Positions 43,035 through 52,749 are shown, numbered from the stretch's first letter. The stretch: 64,000 nucleotides of DNA from Pedobacter nototheniae (GCF_004335085.1 NZ_RQRS01000003.1:186001-250000), one strand, 5' to 3'. Numbers and translations: made by a program. Notes: generated by a model not told the origin, from the sequence alone.

Positions 43035-45485
43035 TTATTTGCCAGCTATAAAATCGCTGAGGTAACTACACTCACCCACAGCATTTTCATAAAAAGGGGT
43101 TTTAGCATATTTTAGTTTCAGTTCCTTAAAATAAGGATTATTATAATTTGCTCTGATAAAATCTTTGTACTTCACATCGTTTGTGTTGTAATAAGCAAAA
43201 GACATTGGGCTGGCGTTCATAATAATTTGTTTCTGCGCACATTTGGCAAGCATAAAAGTACATTTAGCCTTAAAGTTTGCATTTGTGCTTAATGCCCTTG
43301 CTTTTAAATACCACACTCTAGCGGTTTGCGCTTTTTTATAATCCACATCATAACCATATTTTGGTTTATTGTAATTATCATATGATGACCAATCGTAGCT
43401 AATCAAAAACCAGCTATTGCCATAATAACCTGTTTGGTAAACAGCATTAGCCATTTTATAATAGTATTGTGCCGCATTTGCTTTATCAGTTACGATTAGC
43501 CTTTGTAAGCGCACCATTTCTTTTGCAAAACCTTTTTTGGTTATATTTTGATCAAGTGCAACGTATTGTTTAGGGTAATCATTAATTGTTTCGATAAAAG
43601 GATTGGCAAAAAGCTTGGCATTGTCTTGATCTGCATACCAATTTTCAGGACTGAAATATTGGTAAGTGGCAGATACTTTATTAAACATAATTAACGCTTT
43701 ATCGTATTGATGGGTACGTAAATAAGTTGTGCCATAAAGCTCATAAAAATCATCATCCTTTAATTGATTTAAAGCCTTTGCTAATAAAGCAGTTAAATCG
43801 TTTCCTTTGGTTTTAGCCTTATAAGCAGCAATGCCATGCATACTATTTGGGCTCAAGTATTTTTGCCAAAAAGAAGTAGTTTGGTAGCTCATGTTTTTAA
43901 ATAATGAGTTTTCCGTTAGGGTTTTGTACCTCAAATCTCCTTTTACCATAGCAAGAGCGGCTTTTGCAGTATCGCCCATGTTCATATAAGCAGGTGCCAA
44001 AATTTGTTGATAAAAATTTCTTGCTGTTAAAGTAAACCGTCTATTGGCATTGCTCCAATCATAATATGATTGATCTTTTGATTGCGTTTTGTTCTCCGAA
44101 AAACGCTTTTCATCCAACCATTTTAAGGTGGCAAGTAAATCATTCTCATTAAAGGAATTGCCCTTTTTAATGTTTTTAGATTTAATTAAAAGATCAATAA
44201 TTCTATACTGACTTTGTAATCTTTCTGGTAATTTATCGGGGTTAAGAATAGCCAAGTAATTAGCTGCAAGAAAATCCTTATTTTCCATCCATGATAAATA
44301 AGCAGCAGTTAAAGTACCAAGTTCTGGCTGCGGGTATTTTTTCTCAGAAGCAAGCTTTATAGCAAAATTTCTAATTTGATTAAGGTTTTTAAGATTTTCG
44401 TTTTTAACACTGTCTTTATATTTGGTACTTCGTCCTTCATCATAAAAATAATAGCTATAAGATATTTTTGCAACATCATTATCAGCAATTAAGCGTTGTT
44501 CTAACTTATTTACCTCACGAACCAAAATTGCTCCGTTTAATAAGCTCTTTGGCTCATATTGATATACTTTTTCTAAACTAACCTGACCGGGATCAGAATT
44601 TCCAAAACTACTTATGGCCCATATATTGGCTTTTTCATTTGTGGTTTTTGCATATTTTAAAACTCCATTAATAGCCGATCCAGTATAAAAATAATTTTTA
44701 TAAGCTTGAACTCTACGTTCAGGATTGCTAGAAAAAACTTTAGAGAATAAGAATGCTGCCTCATCAGGATTTCCAGTTTTACGCACCGCCCCGGCATATA
44801 AAGCTAAGCCCCAGCCTTTAACAGCGCTGTTTATTTTGCTGGTTTTAATCAGTTTATTATAAGTTGATTTACAATCATTATAAGCACCTCCGTAATGAAA
44901 CATTCTTGCCGTTTGGTATGCATAGCGAAGCTTTAAAAAGTCGTCCTTCTCAGCGTTAGCTAACTCTAAACCCTCTGCAGCTTTTTCTACCATGGTTGTT
45001 GTATCACGTGGCTGTGGGTTCCAAAGGCTAAATTCTGTATTGGCTAAAGGTTCGCAGCTTTTAGCAAAGCGATAATACTTTAAAGCTGCCGTATTTTTAC
45101 TTAATCCCTGAATAAATGTATTACTAAGCAAACTATCAGGTAATTCATTAATAACGCCACTATAATTTTCTAGTTTTACACTGGTAGCGCTATCTGTATT
45201 ATACATTACCTTAAATACATCGCCTTGCTTTACATTTAGATATTTTGCCCATTCTCGGCTATTAATTTCAGGTTCACTCTCTACCTCTTCCTCACTGTTT
45301 AAGTAAATCATTTGATTGTAGGCAAAAGGCAAAAATTCATCACCATCAACATTATTATGGAAATAAGAAATGTAATAATCGTAGGGGTCAATTTCGCCTC
45401 CACAGGCAAGATTTACAGCTATTTCTCCAAAAAAAGTGAAAAGAAAAACACTAAAAATCAGCGATAATTTTTTGAAAGTCTTCAT
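43035..45485 (-). CDS. Large exported protein of unknown function, TPR-like
   Basis: I do not recognise this 816-residue protein. It starts with a signal peptide and a possible lipobox (NLACGG, Cys28), followed by EIDPYDYYISYFHNNV. The body is helical with repeated Tyr/Ala-rich pairs such as LALYAGAVRKTGNPDEAAFL and LYGTTYLRTHQYDKALIMFN, which read like degenerate TPR units. The C-terminal third contains several Tyr/Asn-rich stretches. Its start lies inside the 3' end of the preceding lipoprotein gene (35-base overlap), so the two are cotranscribed. A scaffold in the periplasm is plausible, nothing more. Confidence 0.75.
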   Translation of the reverse strand: MKTFKKLSLIFSVFLFTFFGEIAVNLACGGEIDPYDYYISYFHNNVDGDEFLPFAYNQMIYLNSEEEVESEPEINSREWAKYLNVKQGDVFKVMYNTDSATSVKLENYSGVINELPDSLLSNTFIQGLSKNTAALKYYRFAKSCEPLANTEFSLWNPQPRDTTTMVEKAAEGLELANAEKDDFLKLRYAYQTARMFHYGGAYNDCKSTYNKLIKTSKINSAVKGWGLALYAGAVRKTGNPDEAAFLFSKVFSSNPERRVQAYKNYFYTGSAINGVLKYAKTTNEKANIWAISSFGNSDPGQVSLEKVYQYEPKSLLNGAILVREVNKLEQRLIADNDVAKISYSYYFYDEGRSTKYKDSVKNENLKNLNQIRNFAIKLASEKKYPQPELGTLTAAYLSWMENKDFLAANYLAILNPDKLPERLQSQYRIIDLLIKSKNIKKGNSFNENDLLATLKWLDEKRFSENKTQSKDQSYYDWSNANRRFTLTARNFYQQILAPAYMNMGDTAKAALAMVKGDLRYKTLTENSLFKNMSYQTTSFWQKYLSPNSMHGIAAYKAKTKGNDLTALLAKALNQLKDDDFYELYGTTYLRTHQYDKALIMFNKVSATYQYFSPENWYADQDNAKLFANPFIETINDYPKQYVALDQNITKKGFAKEMVRLQRLIVTDKANAAQYYYKMANAVYQTGYYGNSWFLISYDWSSYDNYNKPKYGYDVDYKKAQTARVWYLKARALSTNANFKAKCTFMLAKCAQKQIIMNASPMSFAYYNTNDVKYKDFIRANYNNPYFKELKLKYAKTPFYENAVGECSYLSDFIAGK

Positions 45486-46476
45486 TGGTAAAATGTTTTA
45501 ATAGGTCAATGTCTAGATGGTAGAAAACGAGATTTCGCTCGTCTGAAGGCAAATATCGAGATAAAAATTTAGATGAAGCAAGCAAATTATCTAAAGTAAT
45601 TTCTTCCCATCTAACTTCATCACCCATTTTTAAACCCGCCGTTGGATAATCTAATAAAAGCGTATATAAATTGGATTCACCTTTTTGTTTAAACAATTTT
45701 TTGTCGTGTAGCACAGTTTTATTAATCCGCTTGGATATACCTGCATATTGTTGCTTTCTAAATACAACTGCCCATTCAAAAATAGGTAAAGCAACATCCA
45801 TTTTGAGTGGATAGCTTCCTATATCTTTTTTTAGATATACATCCATTTCATGCATATCTAAAATAGAATTCTGGGTGCCATACTTACGCAAATTGCCCAT
45901 GTTGTAACACATAAGCATTACTTTTTTAACAGGAGGAATGCCACTCGATACCAAGTTTTTTACTTGATGTAACCTCAACGTAACCGAAATGGTTTTACCT
46001 TTTAGCAAAGGATTTTTCTGTAGCAGATTGAGGAAATTAAAATATTGCGCTTTTGTAGTTTTGGTCCAATCGCAATCAATTTGCAGTTCCGTATAATTTT
46101 GTTTCCCTGCCTGCTTAACCTTTGCATCTACAAATTTGGCAATGCGATTAGCCATTTCACCATTTTTTTGGCTATCCAAATTATTGAATACTTGATTTAC
46201 AATATAAACCACAGGAACAATATCAACTTTTGCGGGCAATGGATTAGAAAAACTTATTGGAGATACAGGAACTGCTTGTTGTAAATCAGGATCAAAATCT
46301 ACATCCATTATGCGCACATAAAGAGATTTCGACTTAAATAGTTCCAGATAATTGGTTTCGGCCTTTCTATTTTGATAATCTGTTTTCCAGTAATAAAAAG
46401 TTGAATGTACTGCTGGTTTCGGTTTGCAGCCAATTACAAAAAGGGCGGAAATTATTAAAATACTTATCTTGCGCAT
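45451..46476 (-). CDS. Lipoprotein with a possible TIM-barrel (glycosidase-like) domain
   Basis: This 341-residue lipoprotein has its lipidated Cys at 17 (FVIGCKPKP). The mature part contains strand-like blocks with acidic ends: ELQIDCDWTKTTKAQYFNFL, then GKTISVTLRLHQVK and KKVMLMCYNMGNLRKYG, then LKMDVALPIFEWAV. Such 'beta strand plus Asp/Tyr' spacing recalls a TIM barrel of the DUF3142 or GH18-like kind, but I cannot confirm it. It overlaps the following 816-residue gene by 35 bases. A -7 box TACTTTTG lies 13 bases upstream, in the 28-base gap to divergent dtd. Confidence 0.72.
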   Translation of the reverse strand: MRKISILIISALFVIGCKPKPAVHSTFYYWKTDYQNRKAETNYLELFKSKSLYVRIMDVDFDPDLQQAVPVSPISFSNPLPAKVDIVPVVYIVNQVFNNLDSQKNGEMANRIAKFVDAKVKQAGKQNYTELQIDCDWTKTTKAQYFNFLNLLQKNPLLKGKTISVTLRLHQVKNLVSSGIPPVKKVMLMCYNMGNLRKYGTQNSILDMHEMDVYLKKDIGSYPLKMDVALPIFEWAVVFRKQQYAGISKRINKTVLHDKKLFKQKGESNLYTLLLDYPTAGLKMGDEVRWEEITLDNLLASSKFLSRYLPSDERNLVFYHLDIDLLKHFTNEDFQKIIADF

Positions 46477-46489
46477 ACAATTAATTCAT

Positions 46490-46497
46490 CAAAAGTA
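46490..46497 (-). promoter_or_regulatory. -7 box of the 46476 lipoprotein gene
   Basis: On the minus strand TACTTTTG matches TAnnTTTG exactly, 13 bases before the ATG at 46476. It lies in the 28-base divergent gap, so its -33 region must be inside the dtd coding sequence. Confidence 0.4.
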
Positions 46498-46504
46498 GTA
46501 TAAA

Positions 46505-46957
46505 ATGCGTGCAGTTTTACAAAGAGTTACTCAAGCAAGTTGCGTAGTTGAAGGAAATACAACAGGCGAAATAGCAACCGGATTTTTAGTTTTATTAGGG
46601 ATTGAAGATGCTGATACTTCAGAAGATTTAGATTGGCTGGCACAAAAAATTGTTGGAATGCGGGTTTTTAGTGATGAAAATGGTTTGATGAATAAGGCGC
46701 TGGCAGATGTTGGCGGAAACATTTTACTGATTAGTCAGTTTACTTTATATGCAGCTACAAAAAAAGGAAATAGGCCTGGTTTTACAAGAGCTGCAAAACC
46801 TGATGTAGCGATACCTCTATATGAGAAAATGATTGCCAAACTATCAACTTTACTTGGAAAAAATGTAGAAACAGGCATTTTTGGCGCCGATATGAAAATT
46901 AGTTTGTTAAATGATGGGCCTGTAACTATTCTAATTGATACGAAGAATAAGGAATAA
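46505..46957 (+). CDS. dtd: D-aminoacyl-tRNA deacylase
   Basis: DTD removes D-amino acids (and glycine from tRNA-Ala) from tRNA. The 150-residue protein begins MRAVLQRVTQASCVVEGN and has the two active-site signatures LLISQFTLYA (SQFTLY) and NDGPVTILIDT (the cross-subunit GPVT). It is complete. It diverges from the 46476 lipoprotein gene with only 28 bases between starts; no clear -7 box of its own is seen. Confidence 0.95.
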   Translation: MRAVLQRVTQASCVVEGNTTGEIATGFLVLLGIEDADTSEDLDWLAQKIVGMRVFSDENGLMNKALADVGGNILLISQFTLYAATKKGNRPGFTRAAKPDVAIPLYEKMIAKLSTLLGKNVETGIFGADMKISLLNDGPVTILIDTKNKE

Positions 46958-46973
46958 TTGACTGGTTAAATTA

Positions 46974-46981
46974 TATATTTG
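46974..46981 (+). promoter_or_regulatory. -7 box of the 47005 lipoprotein gene
   Basis: TATATTTG, an exact TAnnTTTG match, lies 23 bases before the ATG at 47005 and supports that start. Confidence 0.45.
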
Positions 46982-47004
46982 GTTATACATCTCAAAATCT
47001 GCTT

Positions 47005-48213
47005 ATGAACGCTATTTCAAATCTCAACTTTAAAAAAGCAATATTTTCTTTGAGCAAACAAAATTTTTGCTATTTGCTGTTGCTAAGTTTAATCTTTTTA
47101 GGTTGTAAAAGAGTTGTTAGGGAAGATGATAAAGGTGTTGCTGGGGCAGATGATATAGAAGAAGTTTCTACCGCAGAAATGAAAAAGGTAATGGATTTAA
47201 AATTGCCTTTGAAAACAGTTTTAATTAATAAAACTTATAATTTAACCATACCAGAGAGCAATACATTTAGTGTTTCTAAAATTGAACCGACCCCAGGTGA
47301 AGAGGCCGAGAAGATTGGTAAAATAGATTTGGCTAAAATTTCTGCAGGCTACTTTAGCGTTACTTTCGATAATATTTTTACCCGTCACGGCGAATTATAT
47401 AAAGAAGAAGTATTGATTATACCCGAAAATGATTCGAAAATATTAACCATTAAGGATGTGAAAAATCAATATGAAAGAGCCGATTTTGTATATTTTGAAG
47501 ATGAAAAAAGTATAGTTTTTGAGCAAAGCGATAGTTTTTTTACCATCCATTTTGATTATGACGAAGCCCATAAAAGCTATATATTTTATAGAGCAGAAAT
47601 GAGCTGGAGTAAAAAGTTTCCTAAAAAACAAAAGTTAAATCTTTTTCTTCATTTACTAAAACAAGCCCAAAATTTAACCAATACAAATTATACTAATGCA
47701 AAATTTACTTCATGGGAAGATTATGTTCAAAATAGTCCTGTTATAAAGATTGATGCGCTTAAAGACATTTTTAAGAAGATTGAAAAAGAACTTAAAGTCT
47801 TTTTGGAAGAGGGAGAAAAGGTAGCGCCAAGAACGGCAGGTAATTATGAGTTTGTACAATTATATCGTGCTACGACAGGTAACGAATTGGCGTTTTATAA
47901 ATTTATAGATGCAGTTAAAGCGAATAAGGCGAGTGAATTAGGTGATTCAGGATATGGAAATGAAATTTTTGATGTAAGGAGTAATAGTCAATATAAAGTG
48001 CGACAAGAAGAGGGCTGTTATGTAATTGATTTTTCAGCTAGAAATTATTCTGGCCAAGTTTATAGTAGCGGAGTAACCGTTGTTTGCCCGATAGAATATA
48101 AAAGTAAGAGTTTTTTTATAAGAACAATGGACGATTTGACGGAAGCGGATGCAGATTTGTTCATTAAAATGTTTAGCTATTTTAGCAAGAACTATACTTT
48201 AAATACCAAATAA
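47005..48213 (+). CDS. Lipoprotein of unknown function
   Basis: This 402-residue protein has a long n-region, a hydrophobic core LLLLSLIFLGC and the lipid Cys at 34. An acidic linker follows (REDDKGVAGADDIEE). The rest shows mixed strands with KSIVFEQSDSFFTIHFDYD and helices such as LNLFLHLLKQAQNL; I recognise no domain. A second small lipoprotein gene follows after 24 bases, so the pair may function together. A promoter lies 23 bases upstream. Confidence 0.7.
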   Translation: MNAISNLNFKKAIFSLSKQNFCYLLLLSLIFLGCKRVVREDDKGVAGADDIEEVSTAEMKKVMDLKLPLKTVLINKTYNLTIPESNTFSVSKIEPTPGEEAEKIGKIDLAKISAGYFSVTFDNIFTRHGELYKEEVLIIPENDSKILTIKDVKNQYERADFVYFEDEKSIVFEQSDSFFTIHFDYDEAHKSYIFYRAEMSWSKKFPKKQKLNLFLHLLKQAQNLTNTNYTNAKFTSWEDYVQNSPVIKIDALKDIFKKIEKELKVFLEEGEKVAPRTAGNYEFVQLYRATTGNELAFYKFIDAVKANKASELGDSGYGNEIFDVRSNSQYKVRQEEGCYVIDFSARNYSGQVYSSGVTVVCPIEYKSKSFFIRTMDDLTEADADLFIKMFSYFSKNYTLNTK

Positions 48214-48237
48214 AAAGAACCATCTAAAACTATTTTT

Positions 48238-48717
48238 ATGTTTAAAAATAATTTACTTGCTGCCTTGTTCATTATAAGTTTTGCTTCCTGCAATCCAATT
48301 GGCACTGATATAACAGAAGTTCCATTACAAATTGGTGAAATTACATCTGCCGAGGGCGTTGATTTAAAAAAGGGTGATGTTGTAACTATATGGTCTAAGG
48401 TTGCAGCAAAAGAAGCCACGCCAGATTTTAAAATAAAGTTTAATGTAGAAAGTCGAGGTCAATCTTTAATGTTCGATAGTTTGAATGTTATGGGTGGAAC
48501 TCATATTGTTAATTCTAAAAAAACAACAGAATCATACAATTCAAGTAGCTCTGCAGGCGATAGTACTGTATATTACACCGTTTGGGATTTTGAAATTGAA
48601 AATAAAAAGTTTACGGTACCACGCGATGGAAAGTATAATTTTGATTTTAAGCTAACTAAGGCGGGCACTAGTTTCCCGAGTAGCGAAATATCAATTATAC
48701 TCCGTAAATCCATTTAA
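48238..48717 (+). CDS. Small lipoprotein of unknown function
   Basis: This 159-residue protein has a signal peptide with lipid Cys at 18 (FASCNPIG). The mature part is predicted all-beta: TSAEGVDLKKGDVVTIWSKV, then DFKIKFNVESRG and SIILRKSI at the end. The strand pattern suggests one beta sandwich. No family recognised. The gene ends four bases before the end of a convergent membrane-protein gene, with no terminator in between. Confidence 0.7.
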   Translation: MFKNNLLAALFIISFASCNPIGTDITEVPLQIGEITSAEGVDLKKGDVVTIWSKVAAKEATPDFKIKFNVESRGQSLMFDSLNVMGGTHIVNSKKTTESYNSSSSAGDSTVYYTVWDFEIENKKFTVPRDGKYNFDFKLTKAGTSFPSSEISIILRKSI

Positions 48718-48721
48718 ATCC

Positions 48722-50134
48722 TTACTGAAACTTTTCAATATAAGCTTCAAACTCTTCAGCGTTATGCTGTTCAAAATATTCTGTGTAAAAACATTTATGC
48801 AAAATATAATCCACAACGTAATACAATAAAAACATTGATGCGGTACTTAACCATATAAATGAAAGTACTTTGGCTTTAATAAAAGTTAAAAATCCTTGGG
48901 TAAAATCAAAAAAATCCTTAAAATCTGCGTAGTATAATATAATTACAGCAAGGAAAGGAACTATTTTGGTGCTTAACTTAAATCTGGCAAGCAGTAAAAC
49001 GGAAACAATGTAAACCGCAAGACTATAAAAAGCAGAAAAATCTCTTAGCTCTGCCTGTTTTGAAAAATATCGATAACAAGTATAAACAGTGAGTAAAGCA
49101 CAATAAATAATTAAATGAATATTTCTGTTGGATTTTAATCTTTCAACGTAGTTGCTAGTTGAATTACCGCTTTTTTTTGCGAAAATTAATGTGAAAAAGG
49201 GAATTAAATTAAAAATGGGTAATAGGGAAAGAGAGTTTATAACGCCAAAATATTTTTTTAAAGAGTAGTTTCTATATTGAATTAAGTTGGCGAAAAACCT
49301 TCCATAAATAAAAAGAACAATTAAATAACTCAGGATATAAATAATCGCTGTTGTTTTTAAGGAAGATGAAAAGGAGAGTGAAATTGAAAATATTGTAGCA
49401 GCCATATCTACAACCATGAGTAACAACACGGGATAGCTAATTAAAAATGCCCACTTAAAAAAGCTAGCAGAAATATTTTGTACATCAAGCGGGTTTACCA
49501 ATTGTTTGATACTATAAATTCTATTCGATAGGTAAAAGAATCCTGTTAAAATGGCAATGGTTTTAAGAGATATTAAACTGAAAATTATAGAAACAATAAT
49601 ATCTTTAACATAAAGCGAAGAGCCAACAAAGCCCCCAATAAATTTATATAAGGAATCAGGATCTGAAGAAACGGTGTAGCTGAAAATTAATACAGCGACA
49701 ACTTGTATAATAATTGATTTTATTTTTGATACTCCAGCGGGCTTAATTTCACTTTTAAAGTAAAAAATAACGAAGGCCGCAAGCGGCAATACAAAGGTTG
49801 CGAAACCTAATCCACTATAAATTAGATTACTATTATCAATGCTTAAATGATAATCGAGAAAGCCAGCCCAATCTGCTTTAAATACATAATAAGGGAGAAA
49901 TAGCAACTGAATAATTAAACCTTTAGCAATTAATTTATTGCTGTAAAAATACCAGGCAAAAACTAAACTCTCAAAAAGCCAGTTCTGCGACTTCCACAAA
50001 TAGGTATAAAATAAATTATCTGGACCGTAGCTATCCACAAAGTAATTGCTGATTTGTAGAAAGGCAATAATTGTACCTAAAATCCATATAGAATTAATGG
50101 CTTTTTGTTGTTTTTCACTGAAGAGCAGATTCAT
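48722..50134 (-). CDS. Polytopic membrane protein of unknown function
   Basis: This is a 470-residue protein with about a dozen hydrophobic segments spread over its full length and short polar loops rich in Lys and Tyr. No transporter signature or catalytic motif was recognised. The N terminus (MNLLFSEKQQKAINSIWILG) is cytoplasmic by charge. It converges with the 48238 lipoprotein gene with a 4-base gap, and its start is 185 bases from the divergent glycosyltransferase gene. Confidence 0.68.
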   Translation of the reverse strand: MNLLFSEKQQKAINSIWILGTIIAFLQISNYFVDSYGPDNLFYTYLWKSQNWLFESLVFAWYFYSNKLIAKGLIIQLLFLPYYVFKADWAGFLDYHLSIDNSNLIYSGLGFATFVLPLAAFVIFYFKSEIKPAGVSKIKSIIIQVVAVLIFSYTVSSDPDSLYKFIGGFVGSSLYVKDIIVSIIFSLISLKTIAILTGFFYLSNRIYSIKQLVNPLDVQNISASFFKWAFLISYPVLLLMVVDMAATIFSISLSFSSSLKTTAIIYILSYLIVLFIYGRFFANLIQYRNYSLKKYFGVINSLSLLPIFNLIPFFTLIFAKKSGNSTSNYVERLKSNRNIHLIIYCALLTVYTCYRYFSKQAELRDFSAFYSLAVYIVSVLLLARFKLSTKIVPFLAVIILYYADFKDFFDFTQGFLTFIKAKVLSFIWLSTASMFLLYYVVDYILHKCFYTEYFEQHNAEEFEAYIEKFQ

Positions 50135-50319
50135 ATTTTCAATTTAGATGATTAACTCAATATTTCTGGTTAAAACAAATATATTAAAGTTTTGTAATGT
50201 GAACTTTATATACAAGGTAACCTATTTGTGTAAGTATTAAAAACTTAGATTACTTGTGTAACTAATTAATTAAATAACAATCAAACTAAAAATGTTTGCC
50301 CTAAACTTTTATTCTTGAT

Positions 50320-51861
50320 ATGACAGATAAATATTCAAACCGAAAAGCAGAATACGCTTATCTACTTTTTTTTATTTTACTGAAAATATTTCTTTCTTAT
50401 TTATTGGTTAATTCTGTTTATGAACTGCACAGAGATGAATATTTACATTTAGACCAGGCAAATCATTTGGCTGCAGGTTTCACCTCAGTTCCACCACTAA
50501 CTTCGCTTTTTTCCTGGTTAATTAAAGCTTTAGGCAATAGCTTTTTCGTCGTTCGGCTGGTGCCAGCATTAATTGGTGTTTTTACTCTTTTATTCTGTTG
50601 GAAGATAGTCGATTTTTTAGGAGGTAACTTATTAGCTAAGTGTTTAGTTGCGGTTGCTTGCCTATGTTCTTCATTGTTAAGGTTAAATACACTTTATCAA
50701 CCTAATTCGTTTGATGTTTTAGCATGGACAGCCGTATTTTACTATCTGTTAAGGTATTTTGATAAAAATGAAGCTAAACATCTATATGCATTTGCAATTT
50801 TTGTTGCTTTAGGTTTTTTGAATAAATACAATATCCTTTTTCTAATTATTGGCTTATTACCAGCAGTATTATTAACATCTAAAAGGAAAATATTTGCCGA
50901 TAAACACTTTTATTTTTCCATTTTACTGATCTTATTAATTATATCACCAAACGTAATCTGGCAAATAAATAATCATTTCCCTGTTTTAAAGCATATGAAA
51001 CTTTTGCAGGCAACACAATTGGTTCATGTAAATAGAATCGATTTTTTTATTGGTCAGATCCTATTTTTTATAAGTTCAATCTTTATTTTACTCGCTGGAA
51101 TAGGCAGTTTGTTTTTTTATAAAGATTTTAGGAAGCACAGTTGGGTGATCCTTACTTACCTTTTTACACTCATTGTATTCAGCTACTTTAAAGCGAAGGA
51201 TTATTATGCATTAGGTTTGTATCCGGTTTTACTAGCTTTTGGTGCAGTTTATTTAGCCCGTGCTTTATCAAAAAAATACGTACTTACGAGCCTGCTATTT
51301 GCTTTTACAATAGGCTCATTTATTTATTTGCTGCCACTGATAATGCCATTTTATAGTCCCGATGAGATTGTTGCACACCATAAAAGATTTGAAAGGGTAG
51401 GTGCCCTCCGTTGGGAAGATGGAAAAAATCATCAGTTGCCACAAGATTACGCTGATATGCAGGGCTGGAAAGAAATGGCAGCGCTAACGGATATTGCTTA
51501 CGAAAAGGTTAAAGATAAATCGGCTTTATTGATAAGGGCAGATAATTACGGACAAGCGGGTGCCGTTAATTATTATTCGAAATATAAAAATATAAATGCT
51601 GTATCGTACAATGCCGACTATTTGTATTGGTTTAAAATGGATAAACCGATTAAACACCTCATCCTGATAAGAGAATTTGATGACCGAGACCCTGAAAGAA
51701 AAAGAGAAAAACCTTATTTTGGCAGAATAACTAAAATTGGTGAAGTGAAAAACAAATTTTCCAGAGAGTATGGGGCAAGTGTTTTTTTGCTGGAAGATGC
51801 CAATGTTGATATTAATAAAATTATTCTATCTGAAATAAAAGAAGATCAAAATGACAATTAA
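50320..51861 (+). CDS. GT39/ArnT-like glycosyltransferase
   Basis: This is an integral-membrane glycosyltransferase of the dolichyl/polyprenyl-phosphate-mannose type, 513 residues. The first periplasmic loop carries the acidic catalytic motif HRDEYLHLDQANHLAAGF (about 38-55), followed by PPLTSLFSWLIKALG. Around ten membrane helices come next, then a soluble periplasmic C-terminal domain from about 350. It would transfer a sugar from a lipid carrier to a protein or lipid outside the inner membrane; acceptor unknown. It overlaps the MazG-like gene by 11 bases. Confidence 0.87.
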   Translation: MTDKYSNRKAEYAYLLFFILLKIFLSYLLVNSVYELHRDEYLHLDQANHLAAGFTSVPPLTSLFSWLIKALGNSFFVVRLVPALIGVFTLLFCWKIVDFLGGNLLAKCLVAVACLCSSLLRLNTLYQPNSFDVLAWTAVFYYLLRYFDKNEAKHLYAFAIFVALGFLNKYNILFLIIGLLPAVLLTSKRKIFADKHFYFSILLILLIISPNVIWQINNHFPVLKHMKLLQATQLVHVNRIDFFIGQILFFISSIFILLAGIGSLFFYKDFRKHSWVILTYLFTLIVFSYFKAKDYYALGLYPVLLAFGAVYLARALSKKYVLTSLLFAFTIGSFIYLLPLIMPFYSPDEIVAHHKRFERVGALRWEDGKNHQLPQDYADMQGWKEMAALTDIAYEKVKDKSALLIRADNYGQAGAVNYYSKYKNINAVSYNADYLYWFKMDKPIKHLILIREFDDRDPERKREKPYFGRITKIGEVKNKFSREYGASVFLLEDANVDINKIILSEIKEDQNDN

Positions 51862-52180
51862 CGAGGCGCAGCAAGCGGTGGATAACTGGATTAAAACGAC
51901 TGGAATACGCTATTTTAATGAGTTAACCAATACGGCAATTTTAATGGAAGAAGTGGGGGAAGTTGCCCGTATTATGTCCAGAAAGTATGGTGAGCAATCT
52001 TTTAAAAAGAGTGATGAAGAAGTAAACCTTGCTGATGAAATGGCCGATGTAATGTTTGTACTGATTTGTTTGGCCAATCAAACAGGGATTAATCTAACGG
52101 ATGCTTTAGAGAAAAACCTCGAAAAGAAAAGCATCCGCGATACGGACAGACACAAAAATAACAAGAAAATAAATCCGTAG
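51851..52180 (+). CDS. MazG-like nucleotide pyrophosphohydrolase
   Basis: This 109-residue all-alpha NTP pyrophosphohydrolase has metal-binding acidic motifs EEVGEVARIMSRKYG (about 32-46) and ADEMADVMFVLICLAN (about 66-81), the EExxE and ExxD pattern of MazG/dCTPase-type enzymes. It probably hydrolyses a noncanonical or excess NTP to NMP and pyrophosphate. It overlaps the glycosyltransferase gene by 11 bases (+1 frame shift relative to it), so translation is likely coupled. Confidence 0.88.
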   Translation: MTINEAQQAVDNWIKTTGIRYFNELTNTAILMEEVGEVARIMSRKYGEQSFKKSDEEVNLADEMADVMFVLICLANQTGINLTDALEKNLEKKSIRDTDRHKNNKKINP

Positions 52181-52196
52181 ATATTGTGATGGAGTT

Positions 52197-52496
52197 TTAA
52201 ACAAACTCCATTAAAGTGCGGTAAGCAACAAAGCGATTTTTAAATTTTGAATTTAAATCCTCCTGTAAAGCTGGAGCATAAACATTTAAATATTCGTTGT
52301 ATTGTTCCTGCGTTTCCGCAACATATTGTACGCAATAAGTAACGCCTTCGTTTGGTGAATCTAAAACTTTTAATAAACGGTGTGATACAAAAAGACCTGT
52401 AGCCATTACTTGAGGAATATGAGTTTCTTGAGCCCATTGCAGCCACTCTTCGGCAGCAGCGTCATCTAAAATTAAAGTTACGTTGTATAAAAGCAT
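52197..52496 (-). CDS. DUF4286-type small protein (dimeric alpha-beta barrel)
   Basis: This 99-residue protein begins MLLYNVTLILDDAAAEEWLQ and has THIPQVMATGLFVSHRLLKV and YLNVYAPALQEDLNSKFKNR. The beta-alpha-beta pattern with 'H.P' loop resembles ferredoxin-like DUF4286 proteins of Bacteroidota. Function unknown. The open frame extends to an ATG at 52559, but a perfect -7 box (52501-52508) lies four bases upstream of 52496, so the shorter form is preferred. Confidence 0.82.
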   Translation of the reverse strand: MLLYNVTLILDDAAAEEWLQWAQETHIPQVMATGLFVSHRLLKVLDSPNEGVTYCVQYVAETQEQYNEYLNVYAPALQEDLNSKFKNRFVAYRTLMEFV

Positions 52497-52500
52497 GAGG

Positions 52501-52508
52501 CAAAGATA
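52501..52508 (-). promoter_or_regulatory. -7 box of the DUF4286-type gene, four bases from the start codon
   Basis: On the minus strand TATCTTTG is followed by CCTC and the ATG at 52496. Exact consensus; it implies a leaderless mRNA and excludes the longer start. Confidence 0.58.
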
Positions 52509-52559
52509 AGGTTTTGTATAGGGATGCCAAATGAAATATAAGCTGTTTATATCATTCAA

Positions 52560-52749
52560 TCAGAAAAAAATGATGGTTACATATTTAAAAGTTTACGGAT
52601 TTTAAATTCATTTTATTTACTTTCGGAATGCCCTGCTGAACATCTCGAAAAGGCTGATTTGTTTTATTTAGCGTGCATTTCGAGTAGCTCCTATTGGACA
52701 ATTAGCACAATAACCTGATCTTAAATGACATGATAATTATCTAGAATGA
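52560..52749. other. Non-coding flank of the 21-bp array
   Basis: No ORF. The part 52680-52690 (ATTTCGAGTAGCTC) and 52634-52650 (CTGCTGAACATCTCGAAAA) look like decayed pieces of dispersed repeats of this kind of genome. Nothing else can be said. Confidence 0.3.
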
